In this document: one piece after another, positions 9,666 to 19,510 of the stretch
How the letters are laid out: each line of letters opens with the position of its first letter
Position numbering within the stretch: the first letter of the stretch is position 1
DNA from: Arthrobacter sp. AFG20
GTDB taxonomy: Bacteria > Actinomycetota > Actinomycetes > Actinomycetales > Micrococcaceae
DNA: 64,000 nt
Assembly (NCBI RefSeq): GCF_002892795.1
Contig: NZ_PJMC01000001.1
Coordinates: forward strand, 124,001 to 188,000
Reading direction: 5' to 3'
Notes under the pieces: generated by a model
What the model was told of the DNA's origin: nothing
Database searches by the model: none
Seen by the model: only the letters and a program-made list of their open reading frames with translations
Position numbers and translations under genes: made by a program

Positions 9666-10616
9666 GTGGACCATGAAGCGAGCACCGCCCCTGACAGCAG
9701 TTCCGACCCCGGCAGCAATTCAGAGGCGGCCGGCAGTTCAGAACCGAGTGCCGGCAGTGGGGATCAGGACCTCCGCCGCGCCGGTCCGGGACGGATTGTC
9801 CTTGCGGCAACACCCATCGGCAATGTGGGCGACGCTTCCGCCCGGCTCGTGGAGCTGCTGGCGACGGCGGACATCGTGGCTGCCGAGGACACCCGGCGCC
9901 TGCACCGCCTGGTGCAAAGCCTGAACGTCGCCGTGAGCGGGCGGATCATCAGCTACCACGAGCACAACGAGGCCACCAAGACCGCGGAACTCCTGGAGCA
10001 GGTCCGCTCCGGAAAAACCCTTGTCATGGTCACCGACGCGGGCATGCCCGCAGTCTCCGACCCCGGCTTCCGGCTGGTCGAAGGCGCGGTGGCCGCCGGC
10101 CTCACCGTCACGGCCGTCCCCGGGCCGTCCGCCGTCCTCACCGCTCTGGCCCTGTCAGGCCTGCCCACCGACAGGTTCTGTTTCGAAGGGTTCCTGCCCC
10201 GGAAGGCCGGCGAACGCGCCGCCCGCCTGGCGGATCTCGACGCCGAACGCCGCACCATGGTCTTCTTCGAGGCGCCGCACCGGCTTCAGGCCATGCTGCG
10301 GGCGCTGCACGAGCGCTTCGGCCCGGACCGGCGCGCGGCGGTCTGCAGGGAACTCACCAAGACGTACGAGGAGGTCCTCCGCGGCTCGCTCCGGGAGATG
10401 CTGCAGTGGGCTGAGACCAACGAGGTGCGCGGCGAGATCGCTGTGGTGGTGGCAGGTGCGCCGGAGCGTGCGCCCGGCTCGCCGGAGGACGGCGTCGCCG
10501 CCGTCAATGAACTCGTGGCCAAGGGTGTCCGGCTCAAGGAAGCCGTCGCTGCCGTCGCCGAAGAAACCCGCGTGAGCAAGCGGGAACTGTACTCCGCCGT
10601 CCTCGCGGCGCGGTAG
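9666..10616 (+). CDS. rsmI: 16S rRNA (cytidine-1402 2'-O)-methyltransferase
   Basis: Uses S-adenosylmethionine to methylate the ribose of C1402 in the decoding centre of 16S rRNA. The 316 residues belong to the tetrapyrrole-methylase fold: ATPIGNVGD (48-56), AAEDTR (72-77), VTDAGMPAVSDPG and VPGPSA are all present. The first 40 residues are a Ser/Gly/Glu-rich extension absent from most bacterial homologues. The GTG start is supported by the leaderless promoter rather than by a ribosome site. It is divergent from pmt. Confidence 0.95.
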   Translation: MDHEASTAPDSSSDPGSNSEAAGSSEPSAGSGDQDLRRAGPGRIVLAATPIGNVGDASARLVELLATADIVAAEDTRRLHRLVQSLNVAVSGRIISYHEHNEATKTAELLEQVRSGKTLVMVTDAGMPAVSDPGFRLVEGAVAAGLTVTAVPGPSAVLTALALSGLPTDRFCFEGFLPRKAGERAARLADLDAERRTMVFFEAPHRLQAMLRALHERFGPDRRAAVCRELTKTYEEVLRGSLREMLQWAETNEVRGEIAVVVAGAPERAPGSPEDGVAAVNELVAKGVRLKEAVAAVAEETRVSKRELYSAVLAAR

Positions 10617-10825
10617 CATCCCCGCTCCGGCGAGCCCGCCGGACCGCTGTGCAGCTGCACAACGAGTGGCGGGACGGGCAGTGCGCCGATGCGTAGACAC
10701 TGCCAAGACACGGGCAGTAGCGTGGCTTTTAATCCAGCCAAGCAAGCAGCGGGCGGCAGGCGGCGGCACGCCGTATGCAGGAGCTGCACATAACCGGCAA
10801 TCCGATTGCTGACGAGGGAGTCACC

Positions 10826-12325
10826 GTGTCTGTTACTACACAGTCCACTGCTACCGCAGAACGCGAAAGCGAATTGCTCGCGTCTGTTCCCACAGGCCTG
10901 CTCATCAACGGCGAGTGGCGTCCCGCGGCGTCGGGCAAGACGTTCGACGTCGAGGATCCCGCCACCGGGAAGACACTGCTGAGCATCGCCGACGCCGGCG
11001 CTGAGGACGGCGCCGCTGCCCTGGACGCGGCCGCCGCTGCCCAGGAGTCCTGGGCCAAGGTGCCGGCGCGGGAGCGCGGGGAGATCCTGCGTCGCGCCTT
11101 TGAGCTGGTCACCGAGCGGGCCGAGGACTTCGCGCTGCTGATGACCCTGGAGATGGGCAAGCCGCTGGCCGAGGCGCGCGGCGAGGTCACCTACGGAGCC
11201 GAGTTCCTGCGCTGGTTCTCCGAGGAAGCCGTCCGTGCCTTCGGCCGCTACTCTGTCTCCCCGGACGGCAAATCCCGTCTGTTGGTGACTAAGAAGCCGG
11301 TGGGTCCGTGCCTGCTGATCACGCCGTGGAACTTCCCGCTGGCCATGGCCACCCGCAAGATCGCCCCCGCAGTCGCGGCCGGCTGCACGATGGTGCTGAA
11401 GTCCGCCAACCTGACCCCGCTGACTTCACAACTCTTCGCTGCCGTTATGCAGGAAGCCGGACTGCCCGCCGGCGTCCTGAACGTCATCCCCACGTCCACG
11501 GCCGGCGCCACCACCGGCCCGCTGATCAAGGACTCCCGCCTCCGGAAGCTCTCCTTCACCGGATCCACCGAGGTGGGCCGCCGCCTGCTGTCCGACGCCT
11601 CCGAAACAGTCCTGCGGACTTCGATGGAACTGGGCGGCAACGCCCCGTTCGTGGTGTTCGAGGACGCCGACGTCGATGCCGCCGTCGCCGGCGCCATGCT
11701 GGCCAAGCTGCGGAACATGGGCGAGGCCTGCACCGCCGCGAACCGCTTTATCGTGCACGAGTCCGTGGCCGACGAGTTCGCGGAGAAGTTCGCCGCGAAG
11801 ATGAAGGACATGACCACCGCCCGCGGCACCGAGCCCGAATCCAAGGTTGGCCCGCTGATCGATGCGAAGAGCCGGGACAAGGTCCACGAACTGGTCACCG
11901 ACGCCGTCTCCGCCGGCGCCACCGCCGTCGTGGGCGGCGCCCCGGTCGAAGGGCCGGGCTACTTCTACCAGCCCACCATCCTCAAGGGCGTGACCGAGGG
12001 AACCCGGATCCTCTCCGAGGAGATCTTCGGCCCGGTCGCCCCGATCATCACGTTCTCCTCCGAGGACGAGGCCGTGCGCCTGGCCAACAACACCGAATAC
12101 GGCCTTGTGGCCTACGTCTTCACGAAGGACCTCAACCGCGGCATCCGAATGGGGGAGCGGCTCGAGACCGGCATGCTCGGCCTGAACGCCGGCGTCATCT
12201 CGAACGCCGCAGCACCCTTCGGCGGCGTCAAGCAGTCCGGCCTGGGCCGTGAAGGCGGCCTCGAAGGCATCGAGGAATACCTCTACACCCAGTACATCGG
12301 CATCGCCGACCCCTACGCCGGCTAA
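10826..12325 (+). CDS. gabD: NAD(P)-dependent succinate-semialdehyde dehydrogenase
   Basis: Aldehyde dehydrogenase of 499 residues from this start. It oxidises succinate semialdehyde to succinate, feeding 4-aminobutyrate breakdown into the TCA cycle. Seen: TPWNFPLAMATRK, the general base in MELGGNAPF (Glu268), nucleophile Cys302 in GEACTAANRF, and a C-terminus ending KQSGLGREGGLEGIEEYL, which fits the GabD subgroup. Substrate is inferred from the subgroup. I prefer GTG 10826 because GAGGGAG lies five bases upstream; ATG 10775 in the same frame has no ribosome site. No aminotransferase gene is nearby. A strong terminator follows. Confidence 0.86.
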   Translation: MSVTTQSTATAERESELLASVPTGLLINGEWRPAASGKTFDVEDPATGKTLLSIADAGAEDGAAALDAAAAAQESWAKVPARERGEILRRAFELVTERAEDFALLMTLEMGKPLAEARGEVTYGAEFLRWFSEEAVRAFGRYSVSPDGKSRLLVTKKPVGPCLLITPWNFPLAMATRKIAPAVAAGCTMVLKSANLTPLTSQLFAAVMQEAGLPAGVLNVIPTSTAGATTGPLIKDSRLRKLSFTGSTEVGRRLLSDASETVLRTSMELGGNAPFVVFEDADVDAAVAGAMLAKLRNMGEACTAANRFIVHESVADEFAEKFAAKMKDMTTARGTEPESKVGPLIDAKSRDKVHELVTDAVSAGATAVVGGAPVEGPGYFYQPTILKGVTEGTRILSEEIFGPVAPIITFSSEDEAVRLANNTEYGLVAYVFTKDLNRGIRMGERLETGMLGLNAGVISNAAAPFGGVKQSGLGREGGLEGIEEYLYTQYIGIADPYAG

Positions 12326-12363
12326 CAAGGCCAGCGCCGGACACGCCGGGCACAGCGACACAA

Positions 12364-12406
12364 CGCACTGGCCCGCAGGAATCCCTGCGGGCCAGTGCGT
12401 TTTTTT
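12364..12406 (+). terminator. Intrinsic terminator after gabD
   Basis: A perfect 16-bp stem (12364-12379 with 12384-12399), an AATC loop and seven T make a textbook rho-independent terminator on the plus strand. It lies between convergent genes; on the minus strand only the hairpin, not the T-run, is present. Confidence 0.93.
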
Positions 12407-12429
12407 GCGACGGGTAGTTGCCGCAGAGC

Positions 12430-13839
12430 TCAGCGGGCTGCGGCCCGGACGCTTGCGTACTCCTGGCGGGAGACCGGGGTGGCGTCCGGTGATCCCAGCT
12501 CGCTGAGCGGAATCCGGTGCGTCTCCTTCGCGGACCAGGCCGCAATCGCCCCGACAACCGTGATGCCGAAGCAGATGGACCCGACGGTGAGCGGAACATT
12601 GGCCGAACCCGGGGGAGCGACCACCGCGAAGAGGCTCGGCAGGAAGGACGTGATGAGGAGCCCGATGTTCTGCGAGATGGCGAATCCGGTGACCCTGGTC
12701 CGGGAGGGGAAGAGCTCCTGGAAGAAGCTGGCGAAGGTGGCGTTCCAAACCTGGTACAGCGTGCCCCACATCAGGATCGCCAGGACAATGGTCAGCGGCA
12801 CGTTGTTCTGGCTGACCGCGTACAGGTACCCGTAGGCCAGCGCGCCGGATCCCAGCGAGCCAACGATCATCAGAGGCCGCCGTCCGAAGCGGTCCGAAAG
12901 GTCCCCGAACCAGGGGATAAGGGCCAGCGCGACGACGTTGGCCAGCACCGGGATCCAGAGGTAGACCGTGGTGCTCATGCCGATGCCGTACCCCGGCTGG
13001 GTGGCGTAGGCTGCGCCGAAGACCGCCACGGTGACGCCCACAACGTTGACCAGCGTCATGCAGACCGCCCGCACGACGTTCAGCCCGCTTTCCCGCAGCA
13101 CCTGGACCACCGGCATCTTGGGTACGTCGCGGTGCGCCTTCTCCTCCACAAAGACGGGCGTTTCCTCGACCCGGCGTCGGATGATATAGCCGGCGAACAC
13201 CACCAGGGCGCTGAGGAGGAACGGGATGCGCCAGCCCCAGGCGTGGAAGTCTTCAGCGGACAGCACAGCCGAGAGCGGAAGGAAGACGGCGGCGGCGATG
13301 ATCTGTCCGGCCTGGGTGCCCTGGAGGGCGAAGCTCGCATAGAAGCCGCGGCGGCCGAACGGTGCGTGTTCCACAATCATGGCGCTGGCCCCGCTCAGCT
13401 CCCCGGCCACGGCGAATCCCTGGATGAGGCGAAGGACCAGCAGCAGGGCCGCGGCCAGGATGCCAACCTGGTCGTAGGTGGGCAGCAGGGCGACCGCGAA
13501 GGTAGAGGCGCCCATCAGCAGCATGGCCAGGACCAGGACGTTCTTGCGGCCGTGCTTGTCGCCCCACTGGCCGAGGACGAATGCTCCGATCGGGCGGGCG
13601 ATGTATCCCACTGCGTACGTGCCGAGCGATGCGATCAGCGCGACGGTCGGGTTTCCGGCGGGGAAGAAGACGGTAGGGAAGACCAGGGCAGCGGCCTGGG
13701 CGTAGATGAACCAGTCGTAGTATTCAAGGGCGCTGCCCACCCAGCCGCTGGCGGCAGCCTTCCTGGTGCTGCTTGAGCGGCGCGAGCTGGACTGCTGCGG
13801 TTCAGTCGAAGTCCGCGGCTTGTGTGTGTCGCTCTTCAT
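12430..13839 (-). CDS. MFS transporter of the metabolite:H+ symporter (MHS) type
   Basis: Proton-coupled importer, probably of a small organic acid or a zwitterion, with 469 residues and twelve predicted membrane segments. The N-terminal GWVGSALEYYDWFIY and the loop 2-3 motif GQWGDKHGRKNVL are typical of the ProP/KgtP/ShiA group; loop 8-9 has GDLSDRFGRRPL. The first 30 residues are Ser/Thr-rich and cytosolic. The ATG has the strong ribosome site AAAGGAGG. The substrate cannot be read from sequence; the convergent gabD might hint at a C4 or amino-acid-related compound, but the two genes are not an operon. Confidence 0.88.
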   Translation of the reverse strand: MKSDTHKPRTSTEPQQSSSRRSSSTRKAAASGWVGSALEYYDWFIYAQAAALVFPTVFFPAGNPTVALIASLGTYAVGYIARPIGAFVLGQWGDKHGRKNVLVLAMLLMGASTFAVALLPTYDQVGILAAALLLVLRLIQGFAVAGELSGASAMIVEHAPFGRRGFYASFALQGTQAGQIIAAAVFLPLSAVLSAEDFHAWGWRIPFLLSALVVFAGYIIRRRVEETPVFVEEKAHRDVPKMPVVQVLRESGLNVVRAVCMTLVNVVGVTVAVFGAAYATQPGYGIGMSTTVYLWIPVLANVVALALIPWFGDLSDRFGRRPLMIVGSLGSGALAYGYLYAVSQNNVPLTIVLAILMWGTLYQVWNATFASFFQELFPSRTRVTGFAISQNIGLLITSFLPSLFAVVAPPGSANVPLTVGSICFGITVVGAIAAWSAKETHRIPLSELGSPDATPVSRQEYASVRAAAR

Positions 13840-13855
13840 GTCGTCCTCCTTTGGA

Positions 13856-13865
13856 CAATCGATTG
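13856..13865. promoter_or_regulatory. Small palindrome upstream of the MHS transporter
   Basis: CAATCGATTG is a perfect 10-base palindrome 17 bases before the transporter start. It may be an operator but could be chance. The rest of the 287-base gap (13840-14126) shows nothing else I can name. Confidence 0.2.
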
Positions 13866-14126
13866 CTCCGCCGAATCAACCCGTCGTGGGGTGCCGGATC
13901 AGGCAGAAAGGTTGCCCTCGCCAGGGCCGCTACGGTCCGCAGGCATTTTGCTTGGGCCACGCCTTGGGAAACCGTCCGGAATGCGCTTTCCCGTTCCTCA
14001 ACGATAGGGTGGTGCCGGTCACATGTCAAACGTCGGGACTGCCTGCCGCCGGGCGGCGCGTCCGCGGGGAACGGCCTGTACGCTACTGGCGTTCCGGCAG
14101 GCGTTGAGCCTTTCGGGGGGCGGCGG

Positions 14127-16685
14127 CTAGCCTGCCCGCAGGCGGCGGAGGCCGTTGCGGGTCCTGCGCCACAGGGCCGAGGCGGCGTGTCCCACCCGGG
14201 ATGCCGCCCGGCCAAGGACGCCGAAAGCCCATCGGGCCACGGATCCCCAGCGGGAGAGGACCGACGGCGGCAGCCAGTCGGCGCGGAGCCGGCCGACTAT
14301 GCCGGCATTGCGGCGCAGCCCCTGCCGCACCTGGCCGATGTGTTCGACGGCGGCGTCCTCCGGAAGGCCGTGGCGCGCGGCGTCCTGGCCCGCGGGCCGG
14401 CCGTACTGATGCCGTTCGTAGGCATCCGTCAGTGCCGTCACTGCATGGACAGTCTGGGCATTGAAAGTCCCGGCGTCGTGCCCGGGTCCGCTGCCGGTGT
14501 CTGGAGCGCCGCTGGTGTCTGATTCGGCCCGCAGGCGCATGGCCAGGGAGCCGCGCAGCCGGGCCGAGAATGTCCGCGGAGTCTCGCTGGGCTCAGGACG
14601 CACACCGTAGTCAGTGGCCAGGTCCTGGAGTTCCGACCAGACGAGCGGCGGCTCGGCCAGCCGGTTCCTGCCGGTGCCCGTTCCCCTGAGGCGCCGTGCC
14701 CGGATGCCTCCGCGCACCAGGCGGGGTGAGGCGGCCAGGAGGACCAGCAGCAGAACCCCGGCGGCGGTGTAGAGAGCGGGCGCCAACTGCTTCCCGGCGT
14801 CGGCGGTTCCGCTGCCCGGAAGGGGGAGGGGGTCAGGCGCCGGCGCCGACGACGGTGCTGTGGCGCCATTGCTCGGCACCAGGCCGTCATTGTTTTGTTC
14901 GTTCGTGCTGGTTCCGCCGGACGCCGAGGAATCCTGCGCATAGGCCGGCACCACGCCCCGTGAGGGAGTGGGCTCAAACGGAACCCAGCCGAGGCCCTGG
15001 AAGTACAGCTCGGGCCAGGCATGGGCGTCGCGTGCGTCGACTTCGTACTCCGGGAGTGCTCCCTGGCCGGCGACGGACACCGTGGCGCCGGTCTGCCTGC
15101 CCGGCGCGTAGCCGACTGCGATCCTGCTCGGGATGCCTTCGAGCCGGGCCATCACCGCCATGGCGGAGGCGAAGTGGATGCAGTAGCCGCTCTTCTGGGT
15201 CAGGAAATCCGCCAGGACTGACAACCCGTTGCCGTCATACCCGTTCTGGACGGGCGACTCCAAGGAATAGGTGAAGCCCGGGCCGCGCAGGAACCTCTGG
15301 ATCGCCATCGCCTTGGCATAGGCGGTTCGGCTGTCCGCGGTAACGGACTCGGCGGTGGTCCGGACGATGTCCGGAACATTCGACGGCGGCCGGATGAACT
15401 CCTCCGGCACGCCCTGGACGGGGGCGGAGGACGCATCCAGCAGCTCCGTAGTCAGCTTCGGCACCGAGGACTGCACCAGATACTGCTGGTCCCGGGAGTT
15501 GGTATCGGTGCCTTTGATGCTCAGGGTCGCAGGATCCCAGCTCCACCGCCCCGTCAGCCCGTTCACGGATTCGGGGGCGTACGGGACGGGAAGGTACGGG
15601 CTGGTGAAATCGCCGGTGTTGACCACTGTCACCTGCCGGGTCTGTTCGGGTGCCAGGATCTCGTGTCCCGCGTCCATCCGTCCGGTGCCTGCCCGGCGGT
15701 TCGCGTTGCGGTCGTCCGGGGACCAGGACTCGCCGTCGAAACGGTCCACAGTGACGGAGCGCAAGTAGAGCGGCGTGGTGGAGTTGGTCGCGTAGGTGAT
15801 CCTCCCCTCGCCCGTCGGGGTGCGCAGGCTGTTGCCGAGGCTGATCATGGGATTCAGCCCCGTGGCCGTACCCCAGGGGTTCAGCCGGGAGCCTTGGGGG
15901 AACGTGCCCTGGTCGAAGCCGGGAACCACAAGCTGCAGCAGCAGCGTGACCACCAGCGCCACGCTTCCGGTCAGCGCGGCGCGCCTGACCTGGCCGGGGT
16001 TGCGGGCCGTGTCCGCCTGTGTACGGGCATCGGGGGCAAACCACTGGCTGCACGCGAGGATCACCAGGTAGCCGGCCGCCGTCGTCACGAATCCCAGCCA
16101 TCCGACGCTCTGCGGTTTGATCATGGCCGGAACTACCAGCACCGCCAGCAGGCCAAGTCCGCTCGTGGCCGGCATGCCCAAAGGGAGGGCCAGCGCATCC
16201 ACGAGGATGACGACGAGTCCGAGCGCGGCGCATGTCACCAGGACGATGCCGGCATTGGGTGCTACCGGCGAGCTCTCGGCCAGCACCGTTTCGCTCGCCC
16301 GGCGAAGGTGCCTGCCCAGCGCATCGAAGGTTGCCTGCGACGGGAGGAATCCCGCAATGCTGTCGCGCCGGAAGAAGGTGAACGTCAGGATGAGGGCCAG
16401 GGATGCAAGGCCTCCGGCGGCCACCAGCAAGGGCTGGGCGCGGAACGTGCGGAGCAGGGCCATGGTCAGCGAGACCACCACCACCGTGGTCAGGACAGGC
16501 AGGAACCATGCCCATCCCCGCAGGACCCCGTTGAGAGACAGTGACGCGCCGCATACTGACAACGCCACTGCGCCGGACATGACCCACGGAAAAGCGCCGG
16601 CCCCGAACCTTCCGCTGCCGGGGGAGCCCGGAACAGGCTGCGGCTGTACTCCGGTTCCCGCCTGCGGTTGTGATGTCAGTGTCAT
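14127..16685 (-). CDS. Membrane transglutaminase-like protein (TgpA type, DUF4129 tail)
   Basis: Protein of 852 residues: about six N-terminal membrane segments (to about 230), an extracytoplasmic transglutaminase-like domain (about 420-600), a further membrane segment (about 650-672) and a cytosolic DUF4129-like tail. The catalytic triad is visible as Cys502 (SGYCIHFASA), His555 (DAHAWPE) and Glu571 (FEPTP), with Glu where the TgpA prototype has Asp. The role is probably envelope protein or peptidoglycan-peptide modification; the substrate is unknown. The ATG at 16685 overlaps the DUF58 stop as ATGA, which fixes the start; the longer open frame upstream is spurious. Last gene of the moxR-DUF58-transglutaminase operon. 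Confidence 0.88.
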   Translation of the reverse strand: MTLTSQPQAGTGVQPQPVPGSPGSGRFGAGAFPWVMSGAVALSVCGASLSLNGVLRGWAWFLPVLTTVVVVSLTMALLRTFRAQPLLVAAGGLASLALILTFTFFRRDSIAGFLPSQATFDALGRHLRRASETVLAESSPVAPNAGIVLVTCAALGLVVILVDALALPLGMPATSGLGLLAVLVVPAMIKPQSVGWLGFVTTAAGYLVILACSQWFAPDARTQADTARNPGQVRRAALTGSVALVVTLLLQLVVPGFDQGTFPQGSRLNPWGTATGLNPMISLGNSLRTPTGEGRITYATNSTTPLYLRSVTVDRFDGESWSPDDRNANRRAGTGRMDAGHEILAPEQTRQVTVVNTGDFTSPYLPVPYAPESVNGLTGRWSWDPATLSIKGTDTNSRDQQYLVQSSVPKLTTELLDASSAPVQGVPEEFIRPPSNVPDIVRTTAESVTADSRTAYAKAMAIQRFLRGPGFTYSLESPVQNGYDGNGLSVLADFLTQKSGYCIHFASAMAVMARLEGIPSRIAVGYAPGRQTGATVSVAGQGALPEYEVDARDAHAWPELYFQGLGWVPFEPTPSRGVVPAYAQDSSASGGTSTNEQNNDGLVPSNGATAPSSAPAPDPLPLPGSGTADAGKQLAPALYTAAGVLLLVLLAASPRLVRGGIRARRLRGTGTGRNRLAEPPLVWSELQDLATDYGVRPEPSETPRTFSARLRGSLAMRLRAESDTSGAPDTGSGPGHDAGTFNAQTVHAVTALTDAYERHQYGRPAGQDAARHGLPEDAAVEHIGQVRQGLRRNAGIVGRLRADWLPPSVLSRWGSVARWAFGVLGRAASRVGHAASALWRRTRNGLRRLRAG

Positions 16686-18106
16686 CGCCCCACCTCCGCC
16701 CCGCGGCGGACGTCCGCCGCAGCCGTCCACAGGGCGGCGTCGCCCTCGTCGAAATAGGTCCAGGCGGCCGGCAGCGACGTGGACGCCTCGACGGCAACAG
16801 CGCGCCAGCCGCCCAAACGCAGGGCCTCGAGCAGATCGTGGCACTCCGCGGGTTTGTCCGTGATCAGCACCGCAAACGCGTTGGCGGCATAGCCCGCCGC
16901 GGGTGCGAGGGCCCGGGCCTCCGCAAGCGAAATCTTCCCGAGGAGCGCCAGGACTGGGCCGCGCATCCGGTGGGCCGCGAGCTTGTCCATGAGCCGGTCA
17001 TCAAAGACGGTTTGGGCAGAATCGGCACTGCCCGCATGCTCACGCCGCCCGGTGTCGTGTTCCCTGCGCGCATGGTGCGGGCCGGTCAGTTGGATCGCGG
17101 CGAGGCTCTCGGCGATGGACTGGATGCCGGCCGCGCCGCTGTACAGGTCGTTGTCAGGCTCCGGGGCCGAGGACGAGCGCTGGAAGGCTGGTTCACCCGC
17201 CGCGTCCAAAAAACGCAGGGTGTAATTGAGCTCGGCGAGGTGGGCGCCCACGGACATGGCCGCCGTGACGGCCCACTCAAAGGTGTCGCTGGTGACGAGG
17301 TCGCTTCCGTCGTCGGCCTGGCTGCCGAACACCGAGCCGTAGCCCGAGGAGTGGGCCCCGAACCGGTGGTCCAGGATCACCGTGGCCTCGGGTGTGGTGA
17401 CCGATTCCTCCTGCCGGACCATCAGGGCGCCGTGCCGCGCGGTGGCCGGCCAGTGCACCCGGCGCATCGGATCGCCGTGCCGGTACTCGCGCGTCATGAC
17501 ATCGTCGTCGCTGGGATTGGCCCTCGTCCGGGTGGCCGTGATGCCGTCGTTGCCGCGCGCGCCGGCAAGGCCGGTGGACGGGAGTTCGACGGCGGCCGGG
17601 GTCACGGTGAGGGTGTCGCCGTCGTCGATCGAATGCCTGTGCAGTGACAGCCCGAACGGATCCGTGAACTCGGCGGTGACGGGGCCGATGGTGAACTGTC
17701 CCCGCTTTCCGGACCGCAGATGGTACTCATAGCGGCTGGTGCCGCCCGAGGCGGACCTGGCGGGGAAACGGAAGGCCGGGGATTCACCGAACCGGGGCGG
17801 CAGCCGCTCCTCCATGATGACCCGGCCTGTGCCCAGCCCGGTCCGGGCGACGGCAAGCCGGACCGTGGTGACCGAGTCTGTCTCCACCGTGGAAGGGCTG
17901 AACTCCCGGTACACCCGGAACCGCGGTTTGACCACCCTGATGCCGGCCAGTGAAACGAGCGGCAGGACAAGCAGCAGGACGCCGAGGGCCAGAAGGTCGC
18001 GGCGGCCCATGACCTGGGCACACAGCAGCGAGACGGCGCCGGCCGCCAGGAGTCCCCAGCCCCGGGAGCTGAAGAGATGTCGGGGAAGGCTGTCCAGCAG
18101 TGCCAC
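16682..18106 (-). CDS. DUF58 protein of a MoxR cluster
   Basis: Protein of 474 residues with two N-terminal membrane segments (about 15-32 and 38-58), a beta-rich region, and the DUF58 core with the motif YRHGDPMRRVHWPATARHG near residue 210. DUF58 proteins carry a vWA-like fold and act with MoxR AAA+ ATPases; the pair is thought to be chaperone-like, but its targets in actinobacteria are not known. It lies 14 bases after moxR and overlaps the transglutaminase gene by 4 bases, so translation is probably coupled. Confidence 0.88.
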   Translation of the reverse strand: MALLDSLPRHLFSSRGWGLLAAGAVSLLCAQVMGRRDLLALGVLLLVLPLVSLAGIRVVKPRFRVYREFSPSTVETDSVTTVRLAVARTGLGTGRVIMEERLPPRFGESPAFRFPARSASGGTSRYEYHLRSGKRGQFTIGPVTAEFTDPFGLSLHRHSIDDGDTLTVTPAAVELPSTGLAGARGNDGITATRTRANPSDDDVMTREYRHGDPMRRVHWPATARHGALMVRQEESVTTPEATVILDHRFGAHSSGYGSVFGSQADDGSDLVTSDTFEWAVTAAMSVGAHLAELNYTLRFLDAAGEPAFQRSSSAPEPDNDLYSGAAGIQSIAESLAAIQLTGPHHARREHDTGRREHAGSADSAQTVFDDRLMDKLAAHRMRGPVLALLGKISLAEARALAPAAGYAANAFAVLITDKPAECHDLLEALRLGGWRAVAVEASTSLPAAWTYFDEGDAALWTAAADVRRGAEVGR

Positions 18107-18120
18107 GGCGATGGTCCTGA

Positions 18121-19230
18121 CTAGCGGCTAGGGCGGAGTTCGGGCGAGGTCCGCCCGGCGTTTGCCGTGTCAGTCATCTCCCGGCTGACCGGGATCCGGG
18201 CAAGGACGCTGCGGATCACACCCTGCGGGGTCTCGCCTGTGCTGGCGGCCTTGCGGTCGAGGATGATCCGGTGGGCCAGCACCGCCTCGGCAACGGCGAC
18301 GACGTCATCCGGCAGGACGAAATCCCGGCCGTCCAGCGCCGCCGTCGCCTTCGCGGCCCGGATCAGCTGCAGCAGGGAGCGCGGGCTCGCGCCCAGGCGC
18401 AGCATGGCGCTGTCCCTCGTGGCCCGGCCGACGGCCACGGTGTACTCCTTGACGGCTTCGGAGACGAACACCTGTTGGACGGTGGCGATCATGGCAGCCA
18501 CATCCGCTGCCGTGACGACCGCCTTGACCCGGGCAAGCGGCGACGTGGCCTGGTGGGTCTCGAGCATTTCGATCTCAGAATCCTTGTCCGGGTATCCCAT
18601 CGAGATCCGGGCCATGAAGCGGTCCCGCTGGGCCTCGGGGAGCGGATAGGTCCCCTCCATCTCGATGGGGTTCTGGGTGGCCACCACCATGAACGGCTCG
18701 CCGAGCTTGTAGGAGTGTCCGTCTACCGTGACCTGGTGCTCCTCCATGCATTCGAGCAGGGCAGACTGCGTCTTGGCGGAGGCCCGGTTGATCTCGTCGC
18801 CAATGACGATGTTCGCGAACACGGCGCCTGGCCGGAACTCGAACTGGCGCGAGGACTGGTTGTAAATGGAGACGCCGGTGACATCCGAGGGGAGCAGGTC
18901 GGGCGTGAACTGGATCCGGCTGACGGAACAGTCGATGGTGCGTGCCAGGGTCTTGGCCAGCAGCGTCTTGCCCACCCCGGGGACATCCTCCAGGAGCAGG
19001 TGGCCCTGGGCGAGCAGGACCGTCAGCGCCAGCTTTGCAGCCTCGGCCTTGCCGTCGATGACCGTGTTGATGGCCGAGAGGATGCGTTCGCTCGCGGCGC
19101 GGAAAGCCGGAGCTTCCAGGGGAACAGACTTGTGGCCGTTGAAGGAATTGACGCCGCGCGCAGTACTTCCCGTGAAGCCCTGTCCGCCCGGAAGTGCTTC
19201 GTCGATTGTGATGCGTCGGTGCGGTTCCAT
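18121..19230 (-). CDS. MoxR-family AAA+ ATPase
   Basis: AAA+ ATPase of 369 residues that probably remodels the neighbouring membrane proteins. Visible are the Walker A motif DVPGVGKTLL, the Walker B motif IVIGDEINRA, sensor-1 VATQNPIEMEGTYPLPEAQRDRF, and a C-terminal helical lid. The ATG at 19230 is chosen because GAAAGG lies six bases upstream; a TTG two codons earlier is the alternative. It is the first gene of the three-gene minus-strand operon. The 280 bases upstream (19231-19510) carry its promoter region and that of tatD. Confidence 0.93.
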   Translation of the reverse strand: MEPHRRITIDEALPGGQGFTGSTARGVNSFNGHKSVPLEAPAFRAASERILSAINTVIDGKAEAAKLALTVLLAQGHLLLEDVPGVGKTLLAKTLARTIDCSVSRIQFTPDLLPSDVTGVSIYNQSSRQFEFRPGAVFANIVIGDEINRASAKTQSALLECMEEHQVTVDGHSYKLGEPFMVVATQNPIEMEGTYPLPEAQRDRFMARISMGYPDKDSEIEMLETHQATSPLARVKAVVTAADVAAMIATVQQVFVSEAVKEYTVAVGRATRDSAMLRLGASPRSLLQLIRAAKATAALDGRDFVLPDDVVAVAEAVLAHRIILDRKAASTGETPQGVIRSVLARIPVSREMTDTANAGRTSPELRPSR

Positions 19231-19498
19231 CGGCAACCTTTCAGCCCAGAGTGAAGCGGAACGAAGCGGCGGAGGCCTGCCGTTGCCCGCGTTGGGCGCT
19301 CACATCCGTCCGTACCAGCGTACTAACACAACTGCCGTGGCTAACAGAGAGTTCCCCGTAAATCTCCCGGTAATACCAAGGGTAGTCTCCGGGTGGCGCC
19401 TCGCGGGAGAAGTCATGGCGGGGCCGGCGGGAGAAGCGCTGCCGGGGCGGCGGGGGAGGCGCAACCGGGTGGTGGAAATGCACAGCCGGGGCGGCGGA

Positions 19499-19504
19499 TA
19501 GGCT
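19499..19504 (+). promoter_or_regulatory. -10 box, leaderless tatD promoter
   Basis: TAGGCT, six bases, then ATG 19511. The GGAGGA between them touches the ATG and is too close to serve as a ribosome site, so leaderless initiation is the better reading. Confidence 0.55.
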
Positions 19505-19510
19505 GGAGGA

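Noticed and set aside
16686..16844. 53-codon upstream extension of the transglutaminase frame
   Set aside because: Arg/Gly-rich shadow sequence of the DUF58 gene; the ATGA overlap at 16682-16685 is the natural start.
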